A stretch of DNA of 64,000 nt from Virgibacillus proomii (GCF_018916875.1 NZ_JAHLNO010000019.1:806001-870000); one strand, 5' to 3'. Positions 34,492 through 44,335 are shown, counted from the stretch's first letter. Program-made: numbers and translations. Notes: generated by a model not told the origin, from the letters alone.

Positions 34492-35398
34492 ATGGACTTT
34501 TTAACTGGGAAGTTATTACTCATTTTTTTATTTATCTTTATTATTCATAGTGTTGAAACGCTAGCTTATGCGGTTCGCTTATCGGGAGCAAGGGTGAAGA
34601 TGATTGCTTCAGCTCTTGCTCTTTTTAATATTATGGTTATCGTCTCACGTTTGGCAAACATGATGCAACAACCTTTTACAGGTAGTTTAATCGATACAGC
34701 ACCTGCTGAAAATGCACTTCAATTTGTAGAACATCAGTATCGAATACTTATTGGTGCGTCTACTGCAGGAACGGTAGCTGGTATTATTGTGTTTCCAACG
34801 TTTATCGCTTTATTTTCCAGGGCAATTATCCATTTATCAAATGAAAATGGCTCGATACTAGCTTTAATTCGAAAAGGTCTATCCGTTGATTTTTTTCTGC
34901 GAGGGTGGAAGCATGTTCGCTTCCCTAGACGATCCGATTTAACTGGAATCAAGTTTAGGGATATACCTATGAAGTTATTTTTTACACTATAAAGTATAAA
35001 AATTTTAGGGTTTATAGTATAAGAAAAACTACAGCTTTCGCCATAAGGACTTGGCGACAAGCAAAGTTTTTCTAATTAATATGGTTATTACTGCTATTTA
35101 TACAATTGGTGTATTAGCAGCCTTATATGCTTCTTTAATTGTACCGGAACGAGCTGCTACAGCAGTAATGGCTTCTGGACTTATTAATGGTGTTGCAACC
35201 ATTTTGCTCGTTATTTTTGTAGATCCTAAAGTTTCTGTGCTTGCGGATGATGTAGTAAACAAACGTGGAAGCTATCAAACTTTAAAAATAGTTTCATTAA
35301 TGATGGTAAGCTCACGGCTTTTTGGCACATTGTTGGCACAATTATTATTTATTCCAGGAGCAAAATATGTTGCATGGTTTACGAAATTTATCATCTAA
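34492..35398 (+). pseudogene. amj: Lipid II flippase gene amj, interrupted by an R1 repeat
   Basis: The start ATG 34492 (MDFLTGKLLLIFLFIF) has AAGGAAG ahead. The reading frame matches the polytopic Amj/YdaH family, the alternative lipid II flippase of Bacillus, up to RDIPMKLFF. There an R1 repeat (34983-35075) intervenes and brings an early TAA. The coding sequence resumes in another frame with LINMVITAIYTIGVLAALYA to the natural end at VAWFTKFII. Both halves look undamaged otherwise, so the insertion may be recent. Amj is redundant with MurJ, which would make the loss tolerable. Confidence 0.85.
34983..35075 (+). repeat. R1 dispersed structured repeat, copy 3, inside amj
   Basis: TACACTATAAAGTATAAAA through GACAAGCAAAGTTTTTCTAA. 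It is the same element as the other four R1 copies, with one change in the tail hairpin (GCAAAG for GCCAAG). The flanks are the two halves of the amj coding sequence, which proves that R1 can insert into genes. Confidence 0.9.
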
Positions 35399-35554
35399 CA
35401 GCTATACAACAGAAAGAGATTTGGCTAGTGTCAAGCCGTTTTTGGAACAATTGTTTCCAAACTAAGAAAGATAGATTTAATGGAAAATATATAATTGGAA
35501 AAATAGCAATTTTGGTACGAAACATCCAAAACTATACGTTATGGAGAGTAATAA

Positions 35555-36739
35555 ATGATGAATAATAAATTCCAGTTACTGCAAACGTTAAATCAACAAA
35601 TTAAAGCGAATAAACATATCATTGGAGTTGCTGCCGGATCTGGCCTTACAGCTAAATATGCCGAACAAGGAGGCGCTGATTTTATATTGACGTTAAGCTC
35701 CGGAAGGTTTCGTCAGATGGGAGTAAGCTCGTTAGCTGGTTTTACTGCATGTACGAATAGTAATCAAATGGTAATGGAATTTGCTTTTAAGGAAGTATTG
35801 CCAACCTTAAAAAAGATTCCAACGATTTTTGGCTTATTTGCTACAGACCCTACGATTAATATGAATGCATATATTAGACAAATTAAAGCCAGTGGTTTTG
35901 CTGGAATAAATAACTACCCGACAGTAGGCTTGATTGATGGCCAATTTCGCGAAGCTCTAGAGAACCAAGGTATTTCTTTTGCCAAAGAAGTAGAGGCGAT
36001 TCAATTTGCGAATGAGTTGGATCTGATTACTGTAGCTTTTGTCTTTAATGAAACACAAGCGATAGATATGCTTAATGCCGGTGCAGATATAATTTGTGTA
36101 CATCTTGGTTTAACTGTAGGTGGAATTTTAGGTGCCAAGCAAATTCAATCATTACAATCTGCTAAGAAGTTAGCTGTGGATATCTTTCATGCATGTGATA
36201 AGGTAAACCCGAATGTGATCAAAATGGTTTATGGAGGACCTGTAAATCGGCCGATCGATGTGCAGTTCATGTATGATGGAACAGAAATAGATGGGTATAT
36301 CGGCGGCTCTGTATTTGAACGTATCCCGGCAGAGCAGATTATTTTTAATATAACCAAATCATTTAAAGAAACGTATGATGTTAAATACGAAACATATATA
36401 CAAAAAATAATGGCTGGTTTTTCTAACAAGGAAGATTATGTGGAGTTTATTAAAGATTATATAAGTACACACTATATGGACGAGATTACGTTAAATGATT
36501 TAGCAAGCATATTAAATCTTTCCAGACCTTATTTAAGTTCTTTATTTAAGATAGAGGTAGGAATTCCATTTACACAATATTTAATTGATTTTAGATTAAA
36601 TCGAGCTATAGAAATTATGCAGGAAAAAAGACTCCCTCTTTCCACAGTTGCCGAAATGGTTGGTTATCCTGATTATGCTCAGTTTAGTAAGATATTTAAA
36701 AAAAGAAAAGGTGTCTCTCCAACTGTTTTCTTAAAGTGA
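35555..36739 (+). CDS. PEP-hydrolase-like TIM barrel fused to an AraC-type DNA-binding domain
   Basis: A 394-residue protein. Residues 1-275 are a complete homologue of the enzyme encoded at 38511 (shared blocks [32 protein letters not shown] and FVFNETQA). Residues 285-394 are an AraC/XylS double helix-turn-helix (LNDLASILNLSRPYLSSLFK and VAEMVGYPDYAQFSKIFKK). The fusion looks like a regulator that senses the same ligand its enzyme paralogue uses. It presumably controls the operon starting at 37283. ATG 35555 has GGAGAG ahead. Confidence 0.88.
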   Translation: MMNNKFQLLQTLNQQIKANKHIIGVAAGSGLTAKYAEQGGADFILTLSSGRFRQMGVSSLAGFTACTNSNQMVMEFAFKEVLPTLKKIPTIFGLFATDPTINMNAYIRQIKASGFAGINNYPTVGLIDGQFREALENQGISFAKEVEAIQFANELDLITVAFVFNETQAIDMLNAGADIICVHLGLTVGGILGAKQIQSLQSAKKLAVDIFHACDKVNPNVIKMVYGGPVNRPIDVQFMYDGTEIDGYIGGSVFERIPAEQIIFNITKSFKETYDVKYETYIQKIMAGFSNKEDYVEFIKDYISTHYMDEITLNDLASILNLSRPYLSSLFKIEVGIPFTQYLIDFRLNRAIEIMQEKRLPLSTVAEMVGYPDYAQFSKIFKKRKGVSPTVFLK

Positions 36740-36900
36740 AGCTTTCTTTAACCATGTTCACTTTCACATGAAGAAGTATAAACATAGGGGTGATTCAATA
36801 TTGTAAAAAGGTTCAATTTTTATCATAAACATAACTAACAGATTGTTTGTGTCAAAAGCTACCGCTGTCTAATTTTTTAGTATGGTTTCATAGTAAGTTT

Positions 36901-36926
36901 TTACCATTACAATTGGTAACTTTTTT
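36901..36926 (+). terminator. Weak hairpin after the AraC fusion gene
   Basis: TTACCA (36901-36906) pairs with TGGTAA (36914-36919), followed by CTTTTTTG. The stem is short, so this is only a candidate, 161 bp after the stop. Confidence 0.35.
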
Positions 36927-36993
36927 GTTAATACAGGTATAAATCTTACGTAATGACAAAATATACAAACATAAGCACATTACTATTTACGAT

Positions 36994-37007
36994 AGGAAAC
37001 GGTATCA
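36994..37007. promoter_or_regulatory. Candidate cre site before the Tm-1-like operon
   Basis: AGGAAACGGTATCA matches 12 of 14 positions of the CcpA cre consensus. It lies in the 543-bp gap upstream of 37283. A third cre-like site in the window, all before catabolic or transport genes. Confidence 0.3.
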
Positions 37008-37100
37008 TTTGTATATAGAAAGAAAAACACAAATGCCTTATAGGTCATAAGTCGGTGTTTAGGGCTTTCAACAATTGGTATCGTTTTCTCATTTATTTAT

Positions 37101-37263
37101 ATAAGGGCTGTAAACGCACATAACAGGAATAGTTGTGAGCCAAGAAAAGCAAGTGAGAGTAACGATCCCTGTATGCCTGCTTCGTTCAAAGGCCTTTAGG
37201 TCATACCCTTGTGGTACAAACATTCCGGGTGGTAAGGTTTCCTGGAATGAAGGTTCAGTTCAT
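37101..37263 (+). repeat. R2-related structured repeat, copy 4, just before the Tm-1-like gene
   Basis: Follows TTTAT (37096-37100) and ends GAAGGTTCAGTTCAT. The left hairpin ACAGGAATAGTT...AACGATCCCTGT has 10 of 12 pairs and a sequence unrelated to the other copies. The core GGCCTTTAGGTCATACC-CTTGT-GGTAC is identical to copy 2 apart from one added T. The right hairpin is CATTCCGGG...CCTGGAATG. Structure is kept while sequence changes. It ends 20 bp before the start of the next gene. Confidence 0.7.
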
Positions 37264-37282
37264 ATGAAAGGGGAGAAGTATA

Positions 37283-38509
37283 TTGAGTAAAACTATTGCT
37301 TTAGCAGGTACGTTCGATACGAAAGGAAAGGAATTTTTGTTTGTAAAAGAACTGATTGAGTCGTTAGGCTTTAGAACATTGACGATTCACACAGGAGTAT
37401 TTAAACCGGCATTTGATCCGGATATTTCCAATGAAGTTATTTTTCAAGCGGCTGGAGAAAATATAAATGAAATTGTGGAAGCTGAAGATCGGGGTAAAGC
37501 GACGCTTGTTTTATCAAAAGGGATGGAAATTGTCTTACCACAGTTATATGAACAAGGGAAGCTTGATGGAGTTCTTTCGTTTGGTGGCTCTGGTGGAACT
37601 TCAATAGTTACACCTGGAATGAGAGCATTACCAATTGGGGTTCCAAAAATAATGGTCTCTACAGTTGCTTCAGGTAATGTAGCTCCTTATGTTGGGACGA
37701 GCGATATTATAATGTACCCATCGATTGTTGATGTAGCTGGATTAAATAGAATTTCCACCAAAATATTTACCAATGCTGTTTTCGCTATTGTTGGAATGTT
37801 GAGCTTTGAAAACAAACAGCGCTTTGATAACAAGCCTTTATTAGCTGCGACGATGTTTGGATTGACAACTCCATGTATCAACTACGCGAAAGCATACGTC
37901 GAAAAGCAAGGTTATGAAATGCTTGTTTTTCATGCTACGGGAATTGGTGGACGTACAATGGAAAGCTTAATTGAAGCAGGATTTATTGAAGGTGTACTGG
38001 ATATAACAACAACAGAATGGGCAGATGAAATAGTGGGGGGGGTACTTGGTGCTGGACCTCATCGCTTAGAAGCTGCAGCAAAACATAATGTCCCACAGGT
38101 TGTTTCAGTAGGCGCCATGGATATGGTGAACTTTGGACCTTATGAAACTGTGCCAGAACGATTTACCGGTCGAAAGTTTTATAAGCACAATCCAACTGTA
38201 ACGTTAATGCGAACCAATATGGAAGAAAATAAACACATAGGAGAAGTTCTTGCGGAGAAACTTAATATGGCCTCAGGAGATACAGCTTTAATCTTACCAT
38301 TAAAAGGGCTATCTGGTCTTGATGTGCATGGACAGCCGTTTTACGGACCGGAAGAGGATCAAATGCTATTTGATACGTTAAAAAAGAACATTGATCAAGA
38401 TAAAGTTCAGGTTATTGAATTAGAAAAGGCGATCAATGATCGTGCGTTTGCAGAAGCAGCAGCAGAGAAGCTTATCCAATTAATAGAAGAAAAAAAAGGA
38501 GAAAATTAA
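37283..38509 (+). CDS. Tm-1-like (UPF0261) protein
   Basis: A 408-residue protein with a TTG start behind GGGGAG. Begins [20 protein letters not shown], the typical UPF0261 opening, and contains [42 protein letters not shown] and [15 protein letters not shown], glycine-rich segments thought to bind ATP in the tomato Tm-1 protein. It lies 1 bp before the TIM-barrel gene. In plants both domains are fused in one polypeptide. The reaction is not established; carbohydrate or organic-acid metabolism is likely from the context. Confidence 0.88.
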   Translation: MSKTIALAGTFDTKGKEFLFVKELIESLGFRTLTIHTGVFKPAFDPDISNEVIFQAAGENINEIVEAEDRGKATLVLSKGMEIVLPQLYEQGKLDGVLSFGGSGGTSIVTPGMRALPIGVPKIMVSTVASGNVAPYVGTSDIIMYPSIVDVAGLNRISTKIFTNAVFAIVGMLSFENKQRFDNKPLLAATMFGLTTPCINYAKAYVEKQGYEMLVFHATGIGGRTMESLIEAGFIEGVLDITTTEWADEIVGGVLGAGPHRLEAAAKHNVPQVVSVGAMDMVNFGPYETVPERFTGRKFYKHNPTVTLMRTNMEENKHIGEVLAEKLNMASGDTALILPLKGLSGLDVHGQPFYGPEEDQMLFDTLKKNIDQDKVQVIELEKAINDRAFAEAAAEKLIQLIEEKKGEN

Positions 38510-38510
38510 T

Positions 38511-39332
38511 ATGTTAAGATCAGAGATTTTACAACGTTTTAAAGAACAAATTAAAGAAGGGAATATCTTATTAGGTGTAGGAGCAGGAACTGGTATTACC
38601 GCAAAAAGCAGTGAAGCCGGCGGAGCAGACATGTTAATTGTTTATAATTCGGGTCGCTATCGTATGGCAGGTCGTGGTTCATTAGCTGGGCTTCTTTCCT
38701 ATGGAGATGCTAATCAAATTGTAGTTGAAATGGGAAGTGAAGTATTGCCAGTTGTCAAGGACACTCCAGTATTAGCAGGGGTAAACGGAACCGATCCATT
38801 TCGGGTTATGGATGTATTTTTAAAGGAGTTAAAATCTCAAGGATTTTGCGGGGTGCAAAATTTCCCGACGGTTGGATTAATTGATGGCGTGTTTAGACAA
38901 AATTTAGAAGAAACTGGAATGGGCTATGATTTAGAAGTTGATATGATTAAAAAAGCACATGAACTAGATATGTTAACTACTCCATATGTTTTTAATGAAG
39001 AACAAGCAAAGAAAATGGCGGAAGCAGGTGCAGATATACTGGTAGCACATATGGGGTTAACCACTAAAGGATCAATTGGTGCTAAAACAGCACTAACTCT
39101 TGATGACTCTGTAGAACGTATTCAGAAAATAGTTAATGCTGGTCGAGAGGTCAATCCAGATATTTTAGCTATTTGTCATGGTGGACCAATCGCTGAACCA
39201 CAAGACGCTGCATACGTCATTGAAAAAGTAGATGGGATTGTCGGCTTTTTTGGTGCGTCAAGTATTGAACGATTTGCAGCAGAAAAAGGAATAAAAGAGC
39301 AATCTGAAGCTTTTAAACAAATCCGTTTATAA
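38511..39332 (+). CDS. PEP-hydrolase-family TIM-barrel protein
   Basis: A 273-residue (beta/alpha)8 protein of the phosphoenolpyruvate hydrolase-like family. Visible blocks: [56 protein letters not shown] and [13 protein letters not shown]. The Shine-Dalgarno AAAGGAG is inside the end of the upstream gene, with stop and start 1 bp apart, so translation is coupled. It works with the Tm-1-like protein; their joint substrate is unknown. The regulator at 35555 carries a paralogue of this domain. Confidence 0.88.
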   Translation: MLRSEILQRFKEQIKEGNILLGVGAGTGITAKSSEAGGADMLIVYNSGRYRMAGRGSLAGLLSYGDANQIVVEMGSEVLPVVKDTPVLAGVNGTDPFRVMDVFLKELKSQGFCGVQNFPTVGLIDGVFRQNLEETGMGYDLEVDMIKKAHELDMLTTPYVFNEEQAKKMAEAGADILVAHMGLTTKGSIGAKTALTLDDSVERIQKIVNAGREVNPDILAICHGGPIAEPQDAAYVIEKVDGIVGFFGASSIERFAAEKGIKEQSEAFKQIRL

Positions 39333-39405
39333 AAAAATTGGAACGACAACCCTGTCTGGCATGTTGACTTTTATTCAAGGTTATTGAAGTTAATTTTTTT
39401 CATAA

Positions 39406-39435
39406 ACATAAATCATCTACAATGGTGCATAATGA
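39406..39435 (+). promoter_or_regulatory. Candidate forespore sigma-G promoter for splAB
   Basis: ACATA (39406-39410), 17 bp, CATAATGA (39428-39435) resembles the sigma-G consensus. splAB of B. subtilis is a known sigma-G operon. Position 31 bp before the splA start is right. It is a motif match only. Confidence 0.35.
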
Positions 39436-39465
39436 GGGTAAACGATAAGGAAGCTAGGTGATCAT

Positions 39466-39723
39466 ATGGAAATACAAGAAAACTTTCAACCAGGTGAAGT
39501 TGTTTATGTCATTATCCGCAACCCTCACGCTCAAGATGTAGCACAAGTTCAACAGGCTGCTGTTGTAGAGAATCCTGAACAGCCAAAAGAATTAGCATTG
39601 TTTATTTATGAAACGTACTATCCATTAACAGATGAAATAGCAGTCTATAAATCAGCCGATGAAGCTGAAGCAGCATATGAAGACGCTTTCGGTACAGCTG
39701 ATCAGGAAGGGTATCATGGTTAA
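39466..39723 (+). CDS. splA: SplA, regulator of the spore photoproduct lyase operon
   Basis: An 85-residue acidic protein: FQPGEVVYVIIRNPHAQDVA, then QPKELALFIYETYYPLTDEI. It matches SplA, the small negative regulator encoded upstream of splB in Bacillaceae. The start is ATG 39466 preceded by GGAAGCTAGGTGAT, a weak Shine-Dalgarno. Its last codons overlap the splB start by 8 bp. Confidence 0.85.
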   Translation: MEIQENFQPGEVVYVIIRNPHAQDVAQVQQAAVVENPEQPKELALFIYETYYPLTDEIAVYKSADEAEAAYEDAFGTADQEGYHG

Positions 39724-40744
39724 GCCGTTTATACCGCAATTAGTATACGCTGAACCAAGAGCATTAGACTATCCGTTAGGGAAGAAGCTGATATCCAAGT
39801 TTGAAAAGATGGGAATTGAAATTAGACAAACGACTTCACATAATCAAATTCGCAATTTACCAGGGGACAATCACTTTCAAAAATATCGAGTTGCCAAATC
39901 GACATTGGTTCTAGGGGTGCGGAAAACGTTAAAATTTGATACATCAAAGCCATCCGCAGAATATGCTATCCCTTTTGCAACTGGCTGTATGGGACATTGT
40001 CACTATTGCTATTTACAAACAACAATGGGAAGTAAACCATATATCCGCACGTATGTTAATGTTGATGAAATATTTGATGCCGCAGAAGAATATATGCAAG
40101 AGCGAGTGCCGGAGATTACTCGATTTGAAGCATCATGCACATCAGATATTGTCGGCCTTGATCATTTGACTCACACATTGAAGCGAGCAATTGAGTATTT
40201 TGGCAGAACAGATTATGGACAATTAAGATTTGTTACCAAATTTAGCCATGTTGATCATTTACTAGAAGCAGAGCATAACGGTCGAACTCGATTTCGCTTT
40301 AGTATCAATGATGATTATATTATTAAATATTTTGAACCTGGTACATCCAGATTACACGAGCGAATTGAAGCAGCTGTTAAAGTCGCTGAAGCTGGTTATC
40401 CTCTAGGGTTTATTGTAGCACCGATTTATTTACATGACGGCTGGAAAAATGGCTACAAGGAGATGTTTGAAAAACTGGAAGCAGCATTACCAGAAAGAGC
40501 GAAAAAGAATCTCACCTTTGAAATGATTCAACATCGCTTTACGAAACCCGCTAAACGGGTAATACAACAAAATTATCCCATGACAAAACTGGAATTAGAT
40601 GAATCGAAGCGAAAATGGAAGTGGGGACGGTATGGTATTGGCAAATACGTGTATCAAGATGAAGAACAAGCAGAGATTAAATCTACTTTAGGAGGATATA
40701 TTAATACCTACTTTCCCGATGGAAAAATTGAGTATTTCACGTAG
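39716..40744 (+). CDS. splB: Spore photoproduct lyase
   Basis: A 342-residue radical-SAM enzyme that reverses the UV-made spore photoproduct during germination. Cys91, Cys95 and Cys98 (GCMGHCHYCYL) bind the 4Fe-4S cluster, Tyr97 and Tyr99 flank it, and Cys141 (FEASCTSDIVG) is the hydrogen-atom donor, all at the B. subtilis numbering. ATG 39716 (MVKPFIPQLVYAEPRALDY) lies within splA behind AAGG; the longer frame start at 39659 is a shadow over splA. The length equals the B. subtilis enzyme. It proves a sporulating host. Confidence 0.96.
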   Translation: MVKPFIPQLVYAEPRALDYPLGKKLISKFEKMGIEIRQTTSHNQIRNLPGDNHFQKYRVAKSTLVLGVRKTLKFDTSKPSAEYAIPFATGCMGHCHYCYLQTTMGSKPYIRTYVNVDEIFDAAEEYMQERVPEITRFEASCTSDIVGLDHLTHTLKRAIEYFGRTDYGQLRFVTKFSHVDHLLEAEHNGRTRFRFSINDDYIIKYFEPGTSRLHERIEAAVKVAEAGYPLGFIVAPIYLHDGWKNGYKEMFEKLEAALPERAKKNLTFEMIQHRFTKPAKRVIQQNYPMTKLELDESKRKWKWGRYGIGKYVYQDEEQAEIKSTLGGYINTYFPDGKIEYFT

Positions 40745-40772
40745 ATAAAAGGTTGCTTGATTAGGAAGCCAC

Positions 40773-41159
40773 TTATTTCGCTATGCTGTCAATGCCCTTT
40801 GCTTTTAAGTTGTCTAAACAATCTTGTAAATACAATTCGTCATGCTCTGGATAAATAGGGGAATCATGAATAAAACGTTGGTCCTCTTTATACAAGCTTT
40901 TTTCCGTATGAGGAGGACAGGCTTTTCCACGATAAAACGGATCTTTCCAAAGCGGGTCAACTTGATAACCTCTCTGCTGCATTTCTTTCATAATAAATGG
41001 ATGGTACAAAAATAGGCGATATGGAGAATAGGTAAAAACATAATTTACAAGTAGCATGCTTTTCCCCTAAGCGTTTCCTCTTAACGCACAACACTCTCGA
41101 TGTTACCTAACAATTACTGCCTTGGCAGGTTGGTGATAAGTTGTTGATCAAAGTCTCAC
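40773..41159 (-). pseudogene. Decayed small protein resembling pyrimidine-dimer glycosylase-related (TIGR02328-like) family
   Basis: An apparent 94-aa ORF (40773-41057) is only the 3' part. Upstream, AGGAGG and GTG 41159 begin a frame reading VRL-stop, and frames then give LITNLPRQ-stop-LLG and HRECCALRGN-stop-GKKHAT. These match the expected start of the family (RLW, LPRQQLLGQHRECCALRG). The 3' part has YVFTYSPYRLFLYHPFIMKE and KDPFYRGKACPP. The lesions include three in-frame stops and frameshifts. It lies convergent to splB, another UV-repair gene, though its own function is not established. Confidence 0.65.
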
Positions 41160-41611
41160 TTGTTTACCTCCTTCAATAAAGTTAATTTTTCTTCCAAAAA
41201 CTCACGTATTCTCAATATTTCATAAGCACCATATAGTTGACTCACCAAGATTACTGGATATCATTTGAATATCTATAAATGATTTACAGGGTGGGAGCCA
41301 TCCTATCGTCCGAACTGGATTAGTTTGGAAAATAAGTGTATAACCGTGCTAGGAAATCTCCACACAAATCACGGTCGCTAACCCCCCATATCTCTCCGGA
41401 TCGTATCCATACTTTCCTTCGTCCTGCATATCCATGAGGTAGAGGTTGGAAATGATGCTCCTTTTTTTATATTTTATTTCGTATCTAAGTTATTATTATT
41501 ACTGTAAAGTTCATTGATTTAGGCATGTGATACTTATATGTTAAAATAATTATGTACAGATTGGAAATGAATTGAAATTTTTATGAAAATACAGCAATAC
41601 GAAGAAGGTGT
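41160..41611. other. Intergenic stretch with minus-strand coding remnant
   Basis: No intact gene. On the minus strand about 41440-41270 a frame reads LMDMQDEGKYGYDPERYG and then, after a stop, HGYTLIFQTNPVRTIGWLPP. It has the look of a decayed gene of unknown family. The last 100 bp are AT-rich and likely hold the promoter of the ZIP gene. Confidence 0.3.
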
Positions 41612-42433
41612 ATGCATAATATGGATTATTTCTATTCCTTACATCCAGTTATTCAAGCGATGATTGCAACATTATTTACGTGGGGGATGACCGCACTTGG
41701 CGCAGCTTTAGTATTTACGACGAAAAATTTTAACCAGCGTTTTTTGGACAGTATGTTAGGGTTTGCGGGTGGTGTCATGATTGCAGCAAGCTTCTGGTCA
41801 TTACTCTCTCCTGCCTTAGATATGGCTAAAGCAAGTGGTAAGATTCCCTGGATTCCAGCGGCCATTGGTTTTATGGCAGGTGGTATATTCCTTTGGGGGA
41901 TTGACAAATTACTTCCGCATCTACATCCAACATCTCCAATCCAAGCAGCAGAAGGAATTCATCCCGATCGCAAAAAACGAAGCACATTACTCGTTTTAGC
42001 AATCACCCTTCACAATATTCCAGAAGGATTAGCAGTAGGAGTAGCGTTTGGCGCTATTGCGGCAGATCTGCCTACAGCTACAACTGCTGGTGCAATCGCT
42101 TTAGCTATTGGAATTGGGATTCAAAACTTTCCGGAAGGATTAGCAGTTTCCATGCCATTACGCAGAGAAGGAATGTCTCGGAAGAAAAGCTTTATGTACG
42201 GTCAATTTTCGGGCATGGTAGAGCCAATTGCAGGGATTATTGGAGCACTTGCTGTTACGTTTATTCAACCATTATTACCATATGCGCTCAGCTTTGCTGC
42301 AGGTGCTATGATCTTTGTAGTTGCTGAGGAGGTCATTCCTGGTTCTCAAGAAGCTGGAAATCGAGACTTGGCTTCTATGAGCTTAATGGTTGGTTTCACT
42401 GTGATGATGGTACTCGATGTTGCACTTGGTTAA
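41612..42433 (+). CDS. ZIP-family divalent metal transporter
   Basis: A 273-residue protein with eight hydrophobic helices. The two conserved metal-pathway motifs are [15 protein letters not shown] and [17 protein letters not shown] (helices 4 and 5), with a His-rich variable loop [10 protein letters not shown]. This is the ZupT/GufA subgroup, which imports zinc and other divalent ions. ATG 41612 sits almost on top of GAAGGTG; the ATG at 41621 has better spacing and may be the real start (270 aa). A terminator follows. Confidence 0.92.
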   Translation: MHNMDYFYSLHPVIQAMIATLFTWGMTALGAALVFTTKNFNQRFLDSMLGFAGGVMIAASFWSLLSPALDMAKASGKIPWIPAAIGFMAGGIFLWGIDKLLPHLHPTSPIQAAEGIHPDRKKRSTLLVLAITLHNIPEGLAVGVAFGAIAADLPTATTAGAIALAIGIGIQNFPEGLAVSMPLRREGMSRKKSFMYGQFSGMVEPIAGIIGALAVTFIQPLLPYALSFAAGAMIFVVAEEVIPGSQEAGNRDLASMSLMVGFTVMMVLDVALG

Positions 42434-42443
42434 ATATGTTAAT

Positions 42444-42483
42444 AACGATTTTCTTCTGTCATTGAGAAGAAAATCGTTTTTTA
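42444..42483 (+). terminator. Strong terminator after the ZIP gene
   Basis: AACGATTTTCTTCT (42444-42457) pairs with AGAAGAAAATCGTT (42465-42478) and ends in a T6 run. Confidence 0.9.
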
Positions 42484-42598
42484 AATTTATTATCTCCAGT
42501 TTGCACCCGCTAAGCGAGCATTCTCGAGCCGCAGGTTCAAGTGAACCGATCCAGCCGATTTTTCGACTCAGTACCCAAGTTGATTACAGCCATTGTAA

Positions 42599-44335
42599 TC
42601 AACTGTTTATGATAACTGGAACCCATTTTTTTACACTATTAATCAACCAGATACTTGTACATTTATCCAATTCATTTAACGTGATCACTTTTTCATTAAT
42701 TCGTCCTTTATCTATTAAATACTGTCGAAAAGTACCGGCTAATAATCCACATTCTACTGGCGGAGTATAAAATTTTCCGTTAAGCTCGACCACTACATTA
42801 CCAATCGTAAATTCTGTGAGCTCCTGATCGGTATTCCATAACAATACATCATCTGCCAGAGGGTGCTCATTTAGAAATGCCTTATACATACCTCGACACG
42901 TTGTTTTATAGTAGTAAAATGGATTGGCTTTATCAATCGGATGCTTCGCTATAGCAACTTGTATCGGTTGTGTTTTAGGCTGTATTTTTTGAACTTCGAT
43001 TGAAACTTCTCCTACTTTAGTTACTAATAGTCGCAGCCTATATATTCCTAAGGGATAGCGATTAGCTATTTGCTGCAGTTGTTGTTGAATGGGAATTAAA
43101 TCTATTGGATAAGCAAAATGGTCTCCTGATTTTGCTAAGCGTTGTAAATGATAGTCAAGTAAATAATAGCTGCCATTTTCTAGCTTTATGGTCTCCAACA
43201 GGTCGAAATCCTTCGGCAGTTGTTGCAAAAAACGAGCTTTCGTTAAAATTTCTTCATACTCTCCTTCACTTGTAGAATCCCACGTAATACCTCCGCCTAC
43301 CCCATAATATGCTTTACCGCTAAAATTCTCAATAAGTACCGTACGGATTGGTACGTTGAAAATCGCCTCTTTATCCGGAGTAATATATCCAATTGCACCA
43401 CAATATATTTGTCGCGGAGTGTTTTCTAAATCATGGATAATTTTCATGGTACTTACTTTAGGGGCACCAGTAATCGAGCCACAAGGGAATAATGCTTTAA
43501 AAATTGCCGGAATATCTGCTTTTACCTCAGCAGTGACAGTTGAAGTCATCTGAAAAACCGTTGGATAGCGTTCAATCGTAAATAGATGAGGAACCTCCAC
43601 TGTTCCGGGTTTGGCAATAGTTCCCAAGTCATTTCGCAGCAAGTCTACAATCATTACATTTTCCGCCCGATTTTTTTCCGAATGATATAACCAACTTGCA
43701 AGCTCGTCATCTTCTCTAGCTGAAGATCCTCTTTTTACAGTACCTTTCATCGGTTTCGTTGTAATCTGTCCGTCCTTTAAATGAAAGAAAAGTTCGGGGG
43801 AAGCAGATAAAACGGAGTAACTCCCAATATGTAAGTAGGCGGAATAGTTGGCAGCTTGCGACTTTGCTAACTGTTGATAATATCCATAACAATCACCACG
43901 AAAGCGACTATGTAACCGAATGGTATAGTTCACCTGATATGTTTCTCCATTTTCAATATGTTGTTTAATTTGCTTGATATATTTCTGATATTCTGTAGTC
44001 GATACATTAGGCTTCCATTCATCTATATGAAAAGGGCTTGCTTGTACCATATTAACTGTAACCGTTTCTTTAAAAATACCAAACCATAACAGTGGGAATG
44101 ATCCCCCTGAATGGGCTTTAAAAGCAGAATCAAAGGCTGGGGCAGCTTCATAGGAGACAAAACCTGCAGCATAATATCCAGCTTCAACATACGCTCCAAC
44201 TGTTTCCAGGCAAGAAACGATCTCTTCTAGCTTAGTAGTTTGAATAACAGTATATGGATTGGTAAAGTCTAATGTTTGCTTTTCTCCAACTTGATTAGCA
44301 AAATCAAAATGAAGATAAGGAATGTCGTGTTGCAT
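42599..44335 (-). CDS. pabBC: Fused aminodeoxychorismate synthase component I / aminodeoxychorismate lyase
   Basis: A 578-residue bifunctional enzyme of p-aminobenzoate (folate) synthesis. Residues 1-370 are the chorismate-using PabB domain: TKPMKGTVKRGS, NVMIVDLLRNDLG, FPCGSITGAPKVSTM and CGAIGYITP. The C-terminal 200 residues are a class IV PLP-enzyme domain (PabC), with LLDYHLQRLAKSG and ECGLLAGTFRQYL. Start chosen at ATG 44335 (MQHDIPYLHFDF) behind AAGGATGG; the TTG at 44359 is a weaker choice. It overlaps pabA by 32 bp. Both steps to PABA are thus in one operon. Confidence 0.93.
   Translation of the reverse strand: MQHDIPYLHFDFANQVGEKQTLDFTNPYTVIQTTKLEEIVSCLETVGAYVEAGYYAAGFVSYEAAPAFDSAFKAHSGGSFPLLWFGIFKETVTVNMVQASPFHIDEWKPNVSTTEYQKYIKQIKQHIENGETYQVNYTIRLHSRFRGDCYGYYQQLAKSQAANYSAYLHIGSYSVLSASPELFFHLKDGQITTKPMKGTVKRGSSAREDDELASWLYHSEKNRAENVMIVDLLRNDLGTIAKPGTVEVPHLFTIERYPTVFQMTSTVTAEVKADIPAIFKALFPCGSITGAPKVSTMKIIHDLENTPRQIYCGAIGYITPDKEAIFNVPIRTVLIENFSGKAYYGVGGGITWDSTSEGEYEEILTKARFLQQLPKDFDLLETIKLENGSYYLLDYHLQRLAKSGDHFAYPIDLIPIQQQLQQIANRYPLGIYRLRLLVTKVGEVSIEVQKIQPKTQPIQVAIAKHPIDKANPFYYYKTTCRGMYKAFLNEHPLADDVLLWNTDQELTEFTIGNVVVELNGKFYTPPVECGLLAGTFRQYLIDKGRINEKVITLNELDKCTSIWLINSVKKWVPVIINS

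Noticed and set aside
42417..42770. 117-residue + strand ORF over the pabBC 3' end
   Set aside because: It overlaps the ZIP terminator and the well-supported pabBC gene on the other strand.
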